Source: Paenibacillus zeisoli (GTDB lineage: Bacteria; Bacillota; Bacilli; Paenibacillales; Paenibacillaceae). From it: 64,000 bases of DNA. The stretch spans positions 372,001 to 436,000 of the forward strand of contig NZ_RZNX01000001.1 of the NCBI RefSeq assembly GCF_003994465.1. Direction: 5' to 3'. Below are positions 15,521 to 24,533 of the stretch, one piece after another. Under the pieces are notes generated by a model. The model was not told the origin of the DNA. It made no database searches and worked only from the letters and a program-made list of their open reading frames with translations. Both the position numbers and the translations under genes were made by a program. How positions within the stretch are numbered: the stretch's first letter is position 1; every line of letters begins with the position of its first letter.

Positions 15521-16879
15521 TTATTGATTGTATGAGGATTGTACGCCAGCATAGTTCTCCCTAAAACCCCACAAGTGTGTTGAGCGGTTTTGATAATTCC
15601 ATGAATCATCATAGTTGGTTGGGCTGTAGTCGAGCGATATCTTACGCTTCAAGTTATACGTTTCACCAGCATTATTTGTGATATCAACTGAGAAGGAGAG
15701 GGACTCTTTTTCTTGTAGAGCAAACTTACCTTCTGAATAGGTAGATTTCTTCCATTCACCTTCAGTGTATAAGTTTAGGTCGTAAAAACCTGCGTTCTTG
15801 ACAAGGCTGACATTGTCTGTACCATCAGGATTGGTGTGAATCATTACCCTTACACCAGTGCTACGATCCTCATAAATGTAAGGACCAAACATCATCTCTT
15901 CTTCGGAAGCCTTCATTTCAGGCACCGAGAAGTTAAAAGAGTTACCGTTAGCACCTTGTAAGTTAACAATAATCTTACCACCGTTAAGAATATGACCTGG
16001 AACAATTGTATTCAAGCTAAAGGACTCATATGAAGCGGGTTCGTAATCAAGACCATTGTATAAGACTCCGTCAACATATTCACGCGACCGTTGTGCATAG
16101 CTAGGCGAATAATCGTATTGCGCGGTATAATTTGTTAATGGTTGATTAGTATTTTTATCTTCGGCAACAATCGTAAAGTCTACCATGTCATTAGACGTAT
16201 CATATTGTTGAATACCGGTTTTAATGATTTTAAGTTGCAGATGGTACGTTCCAGGGAGCTTGATCACTGTTGGAATGGCAATTGATGTTGTTCCCCCCTT
16301 ATCGACATGAACCTCATTCAATGTTCCAAGTATCATGTCATCTGATACAACATCCACCCGTGCTGAATCCCCTAAATCACCATTAAGTTCTTTCAGATCG
16401 GCCTGTACATAAAACGGCTCATTAGGAATAACAGTAGAAGGAACTTTTAGGTTATTAAAAGTTAAATCTGGTCGGAGAAGAACCGGAGTTTTTCCAGATA
16501 GTTTTTGTTCCCCTTTAATACTGTCATGTTTAAATGCAATTTCTGTTTGCAATACTTGATGCCTTTCAACATCTTTTAGAGGAATAGATGCGATATTTGG
16601 ATAGTTAGAAATATTTTTGTATTTCCGATCGTCCACTTTTTTTCCTGTAATGGCATCTAAGATAGTAAGATCCACCTTTTTGAATTCATTGGGAGGCATT
16701 AATTGCCCAGAACTGGAGTAGACGTGCATAACCAAATCTGTTTGTTCTTTACCCATCAACGCCTGTAGTTCGAGATTAAAAGGTGATGCTGTGTCTTTGG
16801 GTGCTGCCAGGGCCAGGCTAGAGAGCATGGAGAAGAGTAAGATGGATAAAACAAGGACAAACGAAAATCTTTTTTTCAA
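15521..16879 (-). CDS. Secreted protein of unknown function, 452 residues
   Basis: The N terminus (MKKRFSFVLVLSILLFSML, cleavage near LALA-AP) is a signal peptide, so the protein is exported. The rest appears as consecutive beta-sandwich domains: about residues 35-130, 140-245 (LTFNNLKVPSTVIPNEPFYV, a CARDB-like opening) and 280-440. No catalytic motif was recognised. The start codon is TTG, with AGGGGG upstream. Divergence from typical cassette genes and the shared orientation with the next secreted propeller protein suggest an extracellular pair, but they are separated by a terminator. Confidence 0.6.
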   Translation of the reverse strand: MKKRFSFVLVLSILLFSMLSSLALAAPKDTASPFNLELQALMGKEQTDLVMHVYSSSGQLMPPNEFKKVDLTILDAITGKKVDDRKYKNISNYPNIASIPLKDVERHQVLQTEIAFKHDSIKGEQKLSGKTPVLLRPDLTFNNLKVPSTVIPNEPFYVQADLKELNGDLGDSARVDVVSDDMILGTLNEVHVDKGGTTSIAIPTVIKLPGTYHLQLKIIKTGIQQYDTSNDMVDFTIVAEDKNTNQPLTNYTAQYDYSPSYAQRSREYVDGVLYNGLDYEPASYESFSLNTIVPGHILNGGKIIVNLQGANGNSFNFSVPEMKASEEEMMFGPYIYEDRSTGVRVMIHTNPDGTDNVSLVKNAGFYDLNLYTEGEWKKSTYSEGKFALQEKESLSFSVDITNNAGETYNLKRKISLDYSPTNYDDSWNYQNRSTHLWGFRENYAGVQSSYNQ

Positions 16880-17048
16880 GAAATAAAACCCCCTAATAGT
16901 TTTTAATATGTATCATTACACGATTGAAAGAGGCTTAACATAAGAAGTAAGGTGCTGGATACAATTCTTATACTAAATGAACATACAAAAAAAGACAATT
17001 GATGAATAGTGTCGAAAATAAAACTAATTTAAAAAGAAGAAACAAAAA

Positions 17049-17081
17049 CGGCCGTTCCCCGTGAAATACCGGAAACGGCCG
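17049..17081 (-). terminator. Terminator after the large secreted protein gene
   Basis: On the minus strand the stem CGGCCGTT/AACGGCCG with a 17-base loop is followed by a T-rich run, ending the transcript of the 952-residue gene. Confidence 0.75.
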
Positions 17082-17107
17082 AGACTCTAAATATATTGAA
17101 CGGTTCA

Positions 17108-19966
17108 CTATTTCGGCACTGATGCACGAACCACTTGAACTAAAACTTTGCAAGTCTTACCTTGATATTCAGCTGTAATATAGGTAATCCCTGCGCGGAG
17201 ACCGTTGATATTCCCTTCCTTGTCATAATCGACAACAGAAGGATCATCGCTGCTAAATTTGGATTGCTTGGTAACCTCATGAATCTTACCTTTTATATCT
17301 TTGTAATATACAACCGTATCGATAGAAGTACCTGCGGTTAACGAATATTCTGTAGAATCCAGATATAATGCTTCTTCCGGTTCAACTGGCGGAATCTCCG
17401 TACCTGCGCTTTTGGTTACCTGTAGTGCGGTCTTGTCATTACCAACTGAAACGGCTCCTAGGAGTACAAATTCCCCATCATGAGTTACGGTACCAATGTC
17501 AAGGCCGGATACATTAGGATCTGCAAAAGAAATGTTGGCTGTCACCTGTCCAAGGTCATCAAGCTTTAATATGGCTGGCCTTGTCTGCGTATTTGGATAT
17601 TCTCCCGATGACTGGGAACCAAGTAGAACGTATCCTTGACCATATGGGGATATTTTATAGAAGTACAGGCCCTGAAAGGCTGCATAAGACTGGTCCCACA
17701 TCACTTCTCCGGAGGAATCGAGCTCGGTTACATAGTTAATCCCGTCTGAGTCTCTGCTGGCAACTAAGTATTTATCCTGTTTCGTCGGAATGATGGAATA
17801 GGCATCGCGACCAACCGGGGGAAGCTTCTTGGTCCATAACTCCTCTCCGTCAGGGCTCAGCTTAGTAACGATAGCTCTATCATTTGCGTTGCTGCCTACA
17901 TAGGTGGTGATAGCTCCAACAGCAATGGCGCCGCCATCCGGTGTAGCGATGATGTCGTTATAGTTCTGATTGCTCTCGAAGCGGTAGCGCTTGTCCCACA
18001 GGAGCTGCCCGTGAGCATCCGTCTTCAGTACGTAAGCTAAGTCCTCTCCAGAAATGGAGAGAGTAGCGCCGGTAACAACGAACCCACCATCGGTAGTCTC
18101 GGCTACCGAGTTCCCTGACTTATTGCCCCCGCCATCAAATACTTTCTCCCATTCCAGAACACCTTGCGCACTGAGTTTAGCCAAGAAGACTTGGTTACGC
18201 GGTCGATCATCCTGGATTCTGGTGGTCCCACAGACCACTATCCCACCGTCCTTAGTCTCAATAGCTTTTAAAGGCTGCGTGTACTCAGATAAGCCATGCT
18301 GAAGTTTTTGCTGCCATTCCAGTCTGCCTGCTGCATTCAGCTTAAGAATATAGGCTTTGGTGCTGCTGATGGATTGATCCTTCGTGTCCGCTGTTACAAT
18401 ATACCCTCCGTCTGAGGTAGGGACGATGTTCCGCGCCAGGATATCATACTGATCTTTTCCGTATTGATATGACCAATGATCGGCATCTCCATGGTTCTGA
18501 TTATCGATTACCTCTACGTCTAACTGGGCACGGTGGCCTTTAAATTCTGCATGAATCGTAGTGCTTCCCGGCTTAATTCCTGTAATGAATCCTTCTGGGA
18601 TAACCGCAGCTATTCCGCTATCCTCCGAGGTGAGGGAGACGGAGCCTTTGATGGCTTCTCTTGACCCATCCGAATAATCACCCATGATGATCGCTGCTGT
18701 GTGTTCGCCGACAGCAATCGTTTTGCTGGTGTCGGCAAAGCTGATTCCCTCCAAGGTACGTTCTCCAGGCTGGCCGTTTGGTCCAGCAAGCTTGGTCACC
18801 TGAATAAAGCGATTATAATCCGGACCTTTTACCTCGCCTAACAGTACAAATCCGCCATCCTGCGATGAGGTTAACCCTGTCATGTGATCAAAACCTTTGA
18901 TGGTAAAATCCGATATATTCCGGGTATCTCCGGTGTCACTCAGCTTTAGAAGTTCATACTTTCTTTCTTGAACATCAGAGGTATTGGTCCTATATTCCGA
19001 GAAGAGGGCATACCCATCTCCCATTCGAACAACTTTTTTGTAAAATTCACTGTTCGGTGATGGAGCGAGCTTTTTCTCCCATTTTTTATTTCCGTTTGAG
19101 TCTATCTTGGTTAAATAATGGTCATCCCTGGAAGATTTGCTATAAATCACGTATCCGCCGTCTCCGGAGGAGGCGATTGAAGAGGCTACGCGCAGGGAGT
19201 CCGGTGTAGTCAATTTCTTGGTCCAAACCTCATCTCCATCTGCATTTAGCTTGGTGATCAGCGCACCTTTTTGGGGATCGTTGAAATAAAGGTCATACTG
19301 GGTGCCAACGGAAATGGAACCGCCATCAGGCGTAGCAATAATGTCCATATAGTACTGCTCATCGCTGAATTTAAGCTTTTTGAGCCACACTTGCTGTCCC
19401 TGAGCATCTGCTTTAAGGACAAAAGCTTGCTGAACATCCTGCCCTCCAAAGCTCTCACCTGTAATGACGAAGCCGCCTTTTTGGGTCTCGGCCACGGCCA
19501 ACGAGTGCACATTAAAGCCAGAGTCAAATTCTTTCTCCCATTCCACATTTCCTTGCGCACTAAGCTTTATTAGCAAAATATTGTTGATCCCGCTTTCACT
19601 TTGAGTACTCCCGGTAACTATATACCCTCCATCTTTCGTCTCAATAGTCTCATCGGCAGTTGTAAATGGGCGATTATCATGCTGGATTTTTTGTTCCCAT
19701 TGGATTTTACCCGCAGAATTCAGCTTAAGAATATAAGCTCTTCCAGTTGATGAGCTGAAGTTACCCGTAACGATGTAACCTCCGTCTGAAGATGAAGTAA
19801 TGCTGCGGCCAGTTAAGAATTGTGCATCCATGCCGAACTGGCGGGACCATTCGATGGCAGGCTTCTCGGTGTCTGGAGAAGCGTAACTGACACCAACTGC
19901 AAAACCTGAGACAAGGGTGAGGCAGAGAAGAGCAGCACTTGCTTTTCGAATCAGGGTACGAAACAC
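17108..19966 (-). CDS. Secreted duplicated propeller protein with Big_2 domains
   Basis: This 952-residue exported protein has a signal peptide (cleavage near SYAS-P). Residues about 40-390 and 500-860 are two homologous blocks of PQQ-like/propeller repeats, each repeat of the form DGGYIVTG...AYILKLN..G...W (for example ITSSSDGGYIVTGNF and IVPTSDGGYIVTADT). Each block is followed by a bacterial Ig-like Big_2 domain (about 402-490 with GSTTIHAEF, and 865-945 with GITYITAEYQG). The whole unit is a head-to-tail internal duplication. It probably binds carbohydrate or cell-wall material; no catalytic residues are seen. GTG at 19966 is preferred, 9 bases after AAGGGAG. Confidence 0.75.
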   Translation of the reverse strand: MFRTLIRKASAALLCLTLVSGFAVGVSYASPDTEKPAIEWSRQFGMDAQFLTGRSITSSSDGGYIVTGNFSSSTGRAYILKLNSAGKIQWEQKIQHDNRPFTTADETIETKDGGYIVTGSTQSESGINNILLIKLSAQGNVEWEKEFDSGFNVHSLAVAETQKGGFVITGESFGGQDVQQAFVLKADAQGQQVWLKKLKFSDEQYYMDIIATPDGGSISVGTQYDLYFNDPQKGALITKLNADGDEVWTKKLTTPDSLRVASSIASSGDGGYVIYSKSSRDDHYLTKIDSNGNKKWEKKLAPSPNSEFYKKVVRMGDGYALFSEYRTNTSDVQERKYELLKLSDTGDTRNISDFTIKGFDHMTGLTSSQDGGFVLLGEVKGPDYNRFIQVTKLAGPNGQPGERTLEGISFADTSKTIAVGEHTAAIIMGDYSDGSREAIKGSVSLTSEDSGIAAVIPEGFITGIKPGSTTIHAEFKGHRAQLDVEVIDNQNHGDADHWSYQYGKDQYDILARNIVPTSDGGYIVTADTKDQSISSTKAYILKLNAAGRLEWQQKLQHGLSEYTQPLKAIETKDGGIVVCGTTRIQDDRPRNQVFLAKLSAQGVLEWEKVFDGGGNKSGNSVAETTDGGFVVTGATLSISGEDLAYVLKTDAHGQLLWDKRYRFESNQNYNDIIATPDGGAIAVGAITTYVGSNANDRAIVTKLSPDGEELWTKKLPPVGRDAYSIIPTKQDKYLVASRDSDGINYVTELDSSGEVMWDQSYAAFQGLYFYKISPYGQGYVLLGSQSSGEYPNTQTRPAILKLDDLGQVTANISFADPNVSGLDIGTVTHDGEFVLLGAVSVGNDKTALQVTKSAGTEIPPVEPEEALYLDSTEYSLTAGTSIDTVVYYKDIKGKIHEVTKQSKFSSDDPSVVDYDKEGNINGLRAGITYITAEYQGKTCKVLVQVVRASVPK

Positions 19967-20171
19967 GTTTGACACTCCCTTCAGGATTTGGGTAATAAGT
20001 TGCTTTGTTCAAGGCTCTTCTCAATTATTCAGTAAGAACCAGAGATAAGATATCCCACCAACTACATAAATTTGGTAAAAGATAGTGCTGATGGATTAGA
20101 ACGAGAAATGTGCCTTTTGTATAATTATTGTTTTGAGCAGCAAATACTATTGACGATTCAGCAACTACGTG

Positions 20172-20195
20172 TTACTTTGTAGTGGTAGTAAGTAA
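20172..20195. promoter_or_regulatory. Candidate PadR operator and repeats
   Basis: The inverted repeat TTACTT-N12-AAGTAA lies 39 bases before the padR start, followed by two direct copies of ATACTGAATA (20195-20204 and 20211-20220, 16 bases apart). PadR repressors usually bind such dyads over their own promoter. Confidence 0.45.
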
Positions 20196-20233
20196 TACTG
20201 AATACCAGTCATACTGAATAGCAAGGAGTGGTT

Positions 20234-20560
20234 GTGCTGGATAACCTAACAGAAATGCTCAAAGGCGTACTTGAGGGCTGCGTCCTTGAAATCATTAGCC
20301 GCAATGAAACTTATGGCTACGAAATTACGCGGCAGCTGAACGCTCTCGGCTTCGCCGATGTAGTGGAGGGAACGGTATACACGATCCTGGTCCGGCTTGA
20401 GAAGAACAAGTTGGTGGAGATCACCAAGAAGCCTTCCGACATGGGACCCCCGCGTAAGTTCTTCGCGATTAATGAAGCGGGGCGCGAGGAGCTGCGGAAG
20501 TTTTGGGGAAAATGGGAGTTCGTATCATCAAAGATTAACGAATTAAAGGGGGAGAAATGA
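20234..20560 (+). CDS. PadR family transcriptional regulator
   Basis: This 108-residue winged-helix repressor contains the PadR core: LKGVLEGCVLEIISRNETYGYEI, then ADVVEGTVYTILVRLEKNKLVE and the wing GPPRKFFAINEAGREEL. PadR proteins sense phenolics, drugs or cell-envelope stress and repress a neighbouring transporter. Here the stop overlaps the next gene (ATGATGA), and the operon goes on to two DUF1048 proteins and an ABC exporter, the likely regulated cargo. GTG at 20234, 5 bases after AAGGAG, was chosen. Confidence 0.85.
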   Translation: MLDNLTEMLKGVLEGCVLEIISRNETYGYEITRQLNALGFADVVEGTVYTILVRLEKNKLVEITKKPSDMGPPRKFFAINEAGREELRKFWGKWEFVSSKINELKGEK

Positions 20561-20907
20561 TGAATTTCTGGGAAAAAATCACCGGCAGCGACATGACCAA
20601 GGAGTTTAGAGGGTTTGAATCACGAGCCAAAAAGCTGCCGGCTGATTATCAAGCTGCTTGGGAAGAAATTAAGGCAAACCTTTGGTCGTACTCCAGTTTT
20701 ACGGGTCGCAACCTTATGCCCATTCTCGATGGCGTTCTGGGTCTGCTTGAGGAATCGGCCGTGGACGGTCAGCGTGTAGACGAGGTCTTGGATAACGACA
20801 TTAAAGGCTTCTGTTCAGCACTAGCTGGTGAGGAGGGGGCAAAGTCTTACCGGGACAAGTGGCGCGAACAACTCAATTATAATGTTGCCAAAAAATTAGG
20901 TAAATAG
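20557..20907 (+). CDS. DUF1048 family protein
   Basis: This 116-residue helical cytosolic protein begins MNFWEKITGSDMTKEF-like sequence and contains LPADYQAAWEEIKANLW, the DUF1048 hallmark (LPxDYQ). The family is small, found mainly in Firmicutes, and usually sits with PadR regulators. Its biochemical role is unknown. It overlaps the padR stop by 4 bases and is followed 13 bases later by a paralogue. Confidence 0.8.
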   Translation: MMNFWEKITGSDMTKEFRGFESRAKKLPADYQAAWEEIKANLWSYSSFTGRNLMPILDGVLGLLEESAVDGQRVDEVLDNDIKGFCSALAGEEGAKSYRDKWREQLNYNVAKKLGK

Positions 20908-20920
20908 GAGGGAATTGAAG

Positions 20921-21271
20921 ATGAGAATACGAGAAATCATCGAAGGCAAAAAAGAGTGGCGGACACATGTGGCTCGTGTTAAAGCGCTCCCGCAGGATTA
21001 TCAGATTGTGTATAAAGAGATGCAAAAGTATTTCTTCAAAGTCGGCCCTGTGGAGTTAACCGAAGGGGCGGGTTTGCTGCACGGGATTGTCGACCTTTTT
21101 GAGGAGGGCGCGGCCTTGGGAAAAGGCGTGCTTGAAGTGACGGGCCGTGACGTAGCCGCTTTTTGTGACGATCTAATCAAGGACTCCAAAACTTATGCTG
21201 ACATCCATCAAGCATCTATTAATCAAGAAGTTAACAAGGCCGTGAAGAAGGCAACGGACAAAACAAAATAA
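20921..21271 (+). CDS. DUF1048 family protein, second copy
   Basis: This 116-residue protein is a paralogue of the preceding one, with MRIREIIEGKKEWRTH, LPQDYQIVYKEMQKYFF, then AFCDDLIKDSKTY. The tandem pair may form a heterodimer. ATG at 20921 stands 8 bases after GGAGGG. The paired DUF1048 genes between a PadR repressor and a drug-type ABC exporter suggest an accessory or sensing role for that transporter; this is inference from order only. Confidence 0.8.
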   Translation: MRIREIIEGKKEWRTHVARVKALPQDYQIVYKEMQKYFFKVGPVELTEGAGLLHGIVDLFEEGAALGKGVLEVTGRDVAAFCDDLIKDSKTYADIHQASINQEVNKAVKKATDKTK

Positions 21272-21286
21272 TAGGGGGATATCAGG

Positions 21287-22045
21287 ATGGAAAAGGCAAT
21301 TGAAGTGAAAGGTCTTAGAAAATCCTTCAAGAATACCGAGGTTCTAAAAGGTGTCGATTTAGAAGTGAAGCCAGGTGAGATATTCGCCCTGCTTGGCTCC
21401 AACGGTGCCGGCAAGACCACCATGGTCAGAATCCTTGCGACGCTGCTTAAGCCGGACGGAGGTAAAGCTGTCATTAACGGATTCGAAGTAGCAGAACAAC
21501 CTGAGAAAGTTAGGCATGCGATCAGCCTGACAGGACAATTCGCAGCGGTCGATGAGATGCTTACCGGGCGGGAAAATATCATCATGATTGCCAAGCTGAG
21601 GCATCTGGATCATCCGCGTCAAATCGCGGACGATTTGCTGAGACGCTTCGGCTTAACGGATGCCGCAGACCGTAAGCCATCCACTTATTCGGGGGGGATG
21701 CGGCGGCGGCTCGATATCGCTCTATGTCTCGTAGGTACACCACAGATCATTTTCCTCGACGAACCTACCACCGGCCTTGACCCCGAAGCACGCATTGAGG
21801 TTTGGAAGATTGTAAAGGAGCTTGCCAGCGGCGGCACGACCGTATTCCTAACGACACAGTACCTAGAAGAGGCAGAGCAGCTAGCAGATCAAATCGCGAT
21901 TTTGCAAGAGGGCAGGATTATTGCGGCAGGAACGCTCGCTGAGCTGAAGAAGCGATTCCCGCAAACTAAGGTAGAGTATGTTGAGAAACAGCCGACGCTT
22001 GAGGAAATATTCCTCGCAATCATTGGCAATAAGGAGGCCATCTAA
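21287..22045 (+). CDS. ABC transporter ATP-binding protein (DrrA-like)
   Basis: This 252-residue ATPase has Walker A GSNGAGKTT (about 40-48), signature YSGGMRRRLDIA (about 138-149), Walker B IIFLDEPTTGLD and the switch histidine region replaced by FLTTQYLEE, typical of the DrrA/daunorubicin-resistance group where Gln-Tyr replaces the His loop. It is shorter than usual DrrA (about 310), lacking part of the C-terminal regulatory domain. It pairs with the permease that starts at its last base. Confidence 0.9.
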   Translation: MEKAIEVKGLRKSFKNTEVLKGVDLEVKPGEIFALLGSNGAGKTTMVRILATLLKPDGGKAVINGFEVAEQPEKVRHAISLTGQFAAVDEMLTGRENIIMIAKLRHLDHPRQIADDLLRRFGLTDAADRKPSTYSGGMRRRLDIALCLVGTPQIIFLDEPTTGLDPEARIEVWKIVKELASGGTTVFLTTQYLEEAEQLADQIAILQEGRIIAAGTLAELKKRFPQTKVEYVEKQPTLEEIFLAIIGNKEAI

Positions 22046-22818
22046 TGGAAACGGCTAAAAACCACTTTCTCAGCGATATGAGCGTTATGCTCGGACGTTC
22101 TATGCGCCATATTTTCCGCAGTATGGACACGATCTTCACAGTCTGCATAACTCCCATTGCGATGATGCTATTGTTCGTCTATGTATTTGGAGGAGCCATC
22201 CATACAGGTACGGATAACTATGTGAACTACCTGTTACCCGGCATCCTGCTTATGGCGATTGCCAGCGGGGTGGCCTATGTGGCCTATCGATTGTTCCTGG
22301 ATAAGCAGCGGGGAATTATCGAGCGGTTCCACTCCATGCCGATTGCACGTTCAACGGTCCTTTGGGGCCATTTGCTGACATCGGTGGTCTCCAACGTTAT
22401 TTCGGTTATTGTCATAATTCTCGTTGCACTCGTAATGGGCTTTCGTTCGTCGGCAGGTGTTTTGTCCTGGCTTGCCGTTGCAGGTATACTCGTGCTATTC
22501 ACCCTGGCACTTACTTGGATTGCTGCCATTGCCGGACTGTCCGCCAAGACAGTGGAAGGGGCAAGCGCCTTTTCATATCCGCTTATCTTCCTGCCATTTA
22601 TCAGCTCGGCTTTCGTGCCGACCGAGTCGATGCCTGCTATCGTTCGTGCCTTCGCCGAGAACCAGCCGGTGACTTCAATCGTGGAAACAATCCGTGCGCT
22701 GCTGTCTGATCAACCTGTGGGAAATGATATATGGATTGCGCTAGCGTGGTGTATTGGAATTATGCTTGTGGCATATATCTTGGCGATGAGAGAGTACACA
22801 AAGGCGAGTGACAAATAG
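22045..22818 (+). CDS. ABC-2 type permease (DrrB-like)
   Basis: This 257-residue membrane protein has six predicted helices and the ABC-2 permease motif region (LPGILLMAIASGVAYVAYRL and GIIERFHSMPIARSTVLWG), as in DrrB-type exporters. It forms the channel for the ATPase encoded directly upstream; the two genes overlap by one base. The operon probably exports a hydrophobic drug or lipid-like compound. A strong terminator follows. Confidence 0.88.
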   Translation: METAKNHFLSDMSVMLGRSMRHIFRSMDTIFTVCITPIAMMLLFVYVFGGAIHTGTDNYVNYLLPGILLMAIASGVAYVAYRLFLDKQRGIIERFHSMPIARSTVLWGHLLTSVVSNVISVIVIILVALVMGFRSSAGVLSWLAVAGILVLFTLALTWIAAIAGLSAKTVEGASAFSYPLIFLPFISSAFVPTESMPAIVRAFAENQPVTSIVETIRALLSDQPVGNDIWIALAWCIGIMLVAYILAMREYTKASDK

Positions 22819-22855
22819 TCTGGATCCTTAGACAAGGACAGAAGTCAGCGTAAGA

Positions 22856-22902
22856 GTACCCTTTAACTAGGCACTTGAGCTAAGTGTTTAGTTAAAGGGT
22901 AC
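22856..22902 (+). terminator. Terminator after the DrrAB-like operon
   Basis: A 13-bp perfect stem (GTACCCTTTAACT and AGTTAAAGGGTAC) with a 21-base loop that itself has complementarity (CACTTGAGCTAAGTG). The T run is weak, so it may act bidirectionally or with a factor. Confidence 0.6.
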
Positions 22903-22941
22903 CTAGTTGTATAGCGGAGCCTTAGCTGCTCCTAACCGCTT

Positions 22942-23763
22942 TTAAATCGTTGATTTTCTCATAGTCAGGTCAGTTCGAGGGCGAGTCGATCTGAACCAAT
23001 GCATGCATAGTGTGAACATCAACATAATATCTATGGCATCTCCACCATAGTACATGAGCATGCTTCCCAGTGTAGCTTGATCCAGAGGTATACCAGCAGG
23101 CGGGTGGGCATAAATAATCTTTGATAGAACGCCATGACCTGCTAGTGAAATCACAAGTACGATGGAGCGGTACATGTAGGAGTAACGGTGGTGAACAGGG
23201 TCTATGTAAATGATCGACACCGTGAACAAATATCCTGCTGCGAAGAGATGGAAGTGAACGATGAGATACAGAAGTATACTCTCGTGCATAAGCGAGTATA
23301 AGTTCGTTGTATATAGTAACCAGAGTCCCCCTATATTGAGACTAGATGTGATCATGGGGTGAGTCAGCATTCGTAACGGCCAACTTCTCATGATACGTGT
23401 AAGGCGCTTTGCTAATGGAATGCTTAACATTCCCAGCAGAAGAGTCATCGGCGCAGCCATTACCATAAGGAGTGGTGCCAGCATACCTAGTAGTAAATGA
23501 CTGAGCATATGTGCGATAAAATTGGTATGCGCGAGAGCGGCGAGGGGGCCAGCCAGGGCAGCAACCGCAAGTATATTGCCAATCAACCAGATTACAGTCC
23601 GGTATAATGGCCAAGGTTTGTTACGACTGGAACGAAGTGCAGCAAGAATATACATACACAACAAGATTACAAATGGCAGTGCTAGAATCAATTGAGGAAT
23701 TATCCACTGGGTAAGATGCTGCTCAGTCCCAGGGGTATGATGACTGTGCTCATTGATGTTCAT
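22942..23763 (-). CDS. CtaG-like (caa3_CtaG) membrane protein
   Basis: This 273-residue polytopic protein matches the cytochrome c oxidase assembly factor CtaG of Bacillus (caa3_CtaG), not the CtaG/Cox11 type. It has about seven helices and conserved histidines within membrane segments (HMLSHLLLGMLAPLLMVMAAP and LIVHFHLFAAGYLF). The DUF2243 gene upstream overlaps it by 14 bases. No oxidase subunit genes are nearby, so a role in caa3 assembly is inferred from family. ATG at 23763 follows AAAAGG by 8 bases. Confidence 0.75.
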   Translation of the reverse strand: MNINEHSHHTPGTEQHLTQWIIPQLILALPFVILLCMYILAALRSSRNKPWPLYRTVIWLIGNILAVAALAGPLAALAHTNFIAHMLSHLLLGMLAPLLMVMAAPMTLLLGMLSIPLAKRLTRIMRSWPLRMLTHPMITSSLNIGGLWLLYTTNLYSLMHESILLYLIVHFHLFAAGYLFTVSIIYIDPVHHRYSYMYRSIVLVISLAGHGVLSKIIYAHPPAGIPLDQATLGSMLMYYGGDAIDIMLMFTLCMHWFRSTRPRTDLTMRKSTI

Positions 23764-24268
23764 GCGCAATTGCCTTTTCTGCTTGTAGTCTGCTTCTTGT
23801 GCGATAAATCAGGCCAAGCCCAATCAGAAATAGCACAGCAGCTATAATGTTCCATATCAGGTCGTAGACCATAACATTCTCTACATATCGGATTTGATGC
23901 AGCCGCATCAGCTTGTGCTGGATGAGTCCATCGTACAGCTGGAAGGTTCCCGCTCCAAGAAGAATTCCTCCCCACCATCTAGTGAGCCACAATGTGTGCC
24001 TTCTCCGAAGGTCCGCAAACATGAACAGTCCTCCAATTGTCGCAAACCAGCTGAAAGCGTGAAAAAGACCATCCGAAATCAGCCCAACCTCTGATGTGGA
24101 CTTGTCATAAAAATGATGCCAATGCAGCAATTGATGAAATACAGTCTCATCTATAAAGGCGACTAAACCAATTCCGAATAGAAACCCAGACCATAAATTG
24201 CGCCTAGAAAAAACATAGCGGTTCTTAACCTTTGAGTCCTGCTCATCATTTACATTAGGCAAATACAT
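23750..24268 (-). CDS. DUF2243 membrane protein
   Basis: This 172-residue protein with four predicted membrane helices has the DUF2243 signature: GFLFGIGLVAFIDETVFHQL, LLHWHHFYD, DGLFHAFSWFATIGGL. Several histidines lie in or near the membrane (HxxLHWHH), suggesting haem or metal contact. The family frequently precedes caa3_CtaG-like genes, as here. Function unknown. A GGGGGGAG site precedes the start. Confidence 0.8.
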   Translation of the reverse strand: MYLPNVNDEQDSKVKNRYVFSRRNLWSGFLFGIGLVAFIDETVFHQLLHWHHFYDKSTSEVGLISDGLFHAFSWFATIGGLFMFADLRRRHTLWLTRWWGGILLGAGTFQLYDGLIQHKLMRLHQIRYVENVMVYDLIWNIIAAVLFLIGLGLIYRTRSRLQAEKAIAHEHQ

Positions 24269-24360
24269 TCCACTCCCCCCAAGAATAAAAAAATATTTTA
24301 TTATCCAATATACCCCAGATAACTAAATAGTACTCAGGGAACCATTGAGCTTGATTCTAT

Positions 24361-24382
24361 CAAATTGTATCAATATGAGACG
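24361..24382. promoter_or_regulatory. Operator site 1 for the degenerate activator
   Basis: CAAATTGTATCAATATGAGACG shares 18 of its 22 positions with the copy at 24487, centred on the partly symmetric GTATC-N5-GAGAC. It lies upstream of the promoter at 24430. Confidence 0.5.
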
Positions 24383-24429
24383 AAATAGTTCGGATTGTTC
24401 AGTTATGAAACAAAATTTCAAAGAACGGA

Positions 24430-24458
24430 TTGACAGTACAAAATGCATAACGTATTAT
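24430..24458 (+). promoter_or_regulatory. Sigma-A promoter of the regulator/importer operon
   Basis: TTGACA (24430-24435), 17 bases, then TATTAT (24453-24458) is a near-consensus SigA promoter. It directs transcription of the regulator gene and probably the genes after it. No -24/-12 GG-GC sigma54 promoter was seen here. Confidence 0.75.
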
Positions 24459-24486
24459 TTAGTAAATTTACTCATTGTAATTCCGA

Positions 24487-24508
24487 CAAATTGTATCGAA
24501 ATGATACG
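24487..24508. promoter_or_regulatory. Operator site 2 for the degenerate activator
   Basis: CAAATTGTATCGAAATGATACG has the perfect dyad GTATC-N5-GATAC and repeats site 1, 126 bases away. It falls in the transcribed leader, about 20 bases after the expected start of the RNA. Confidence 0.5.
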
Positions 24509-24533
24509 GTTTTAATTTTAATGAGGTGATGCA

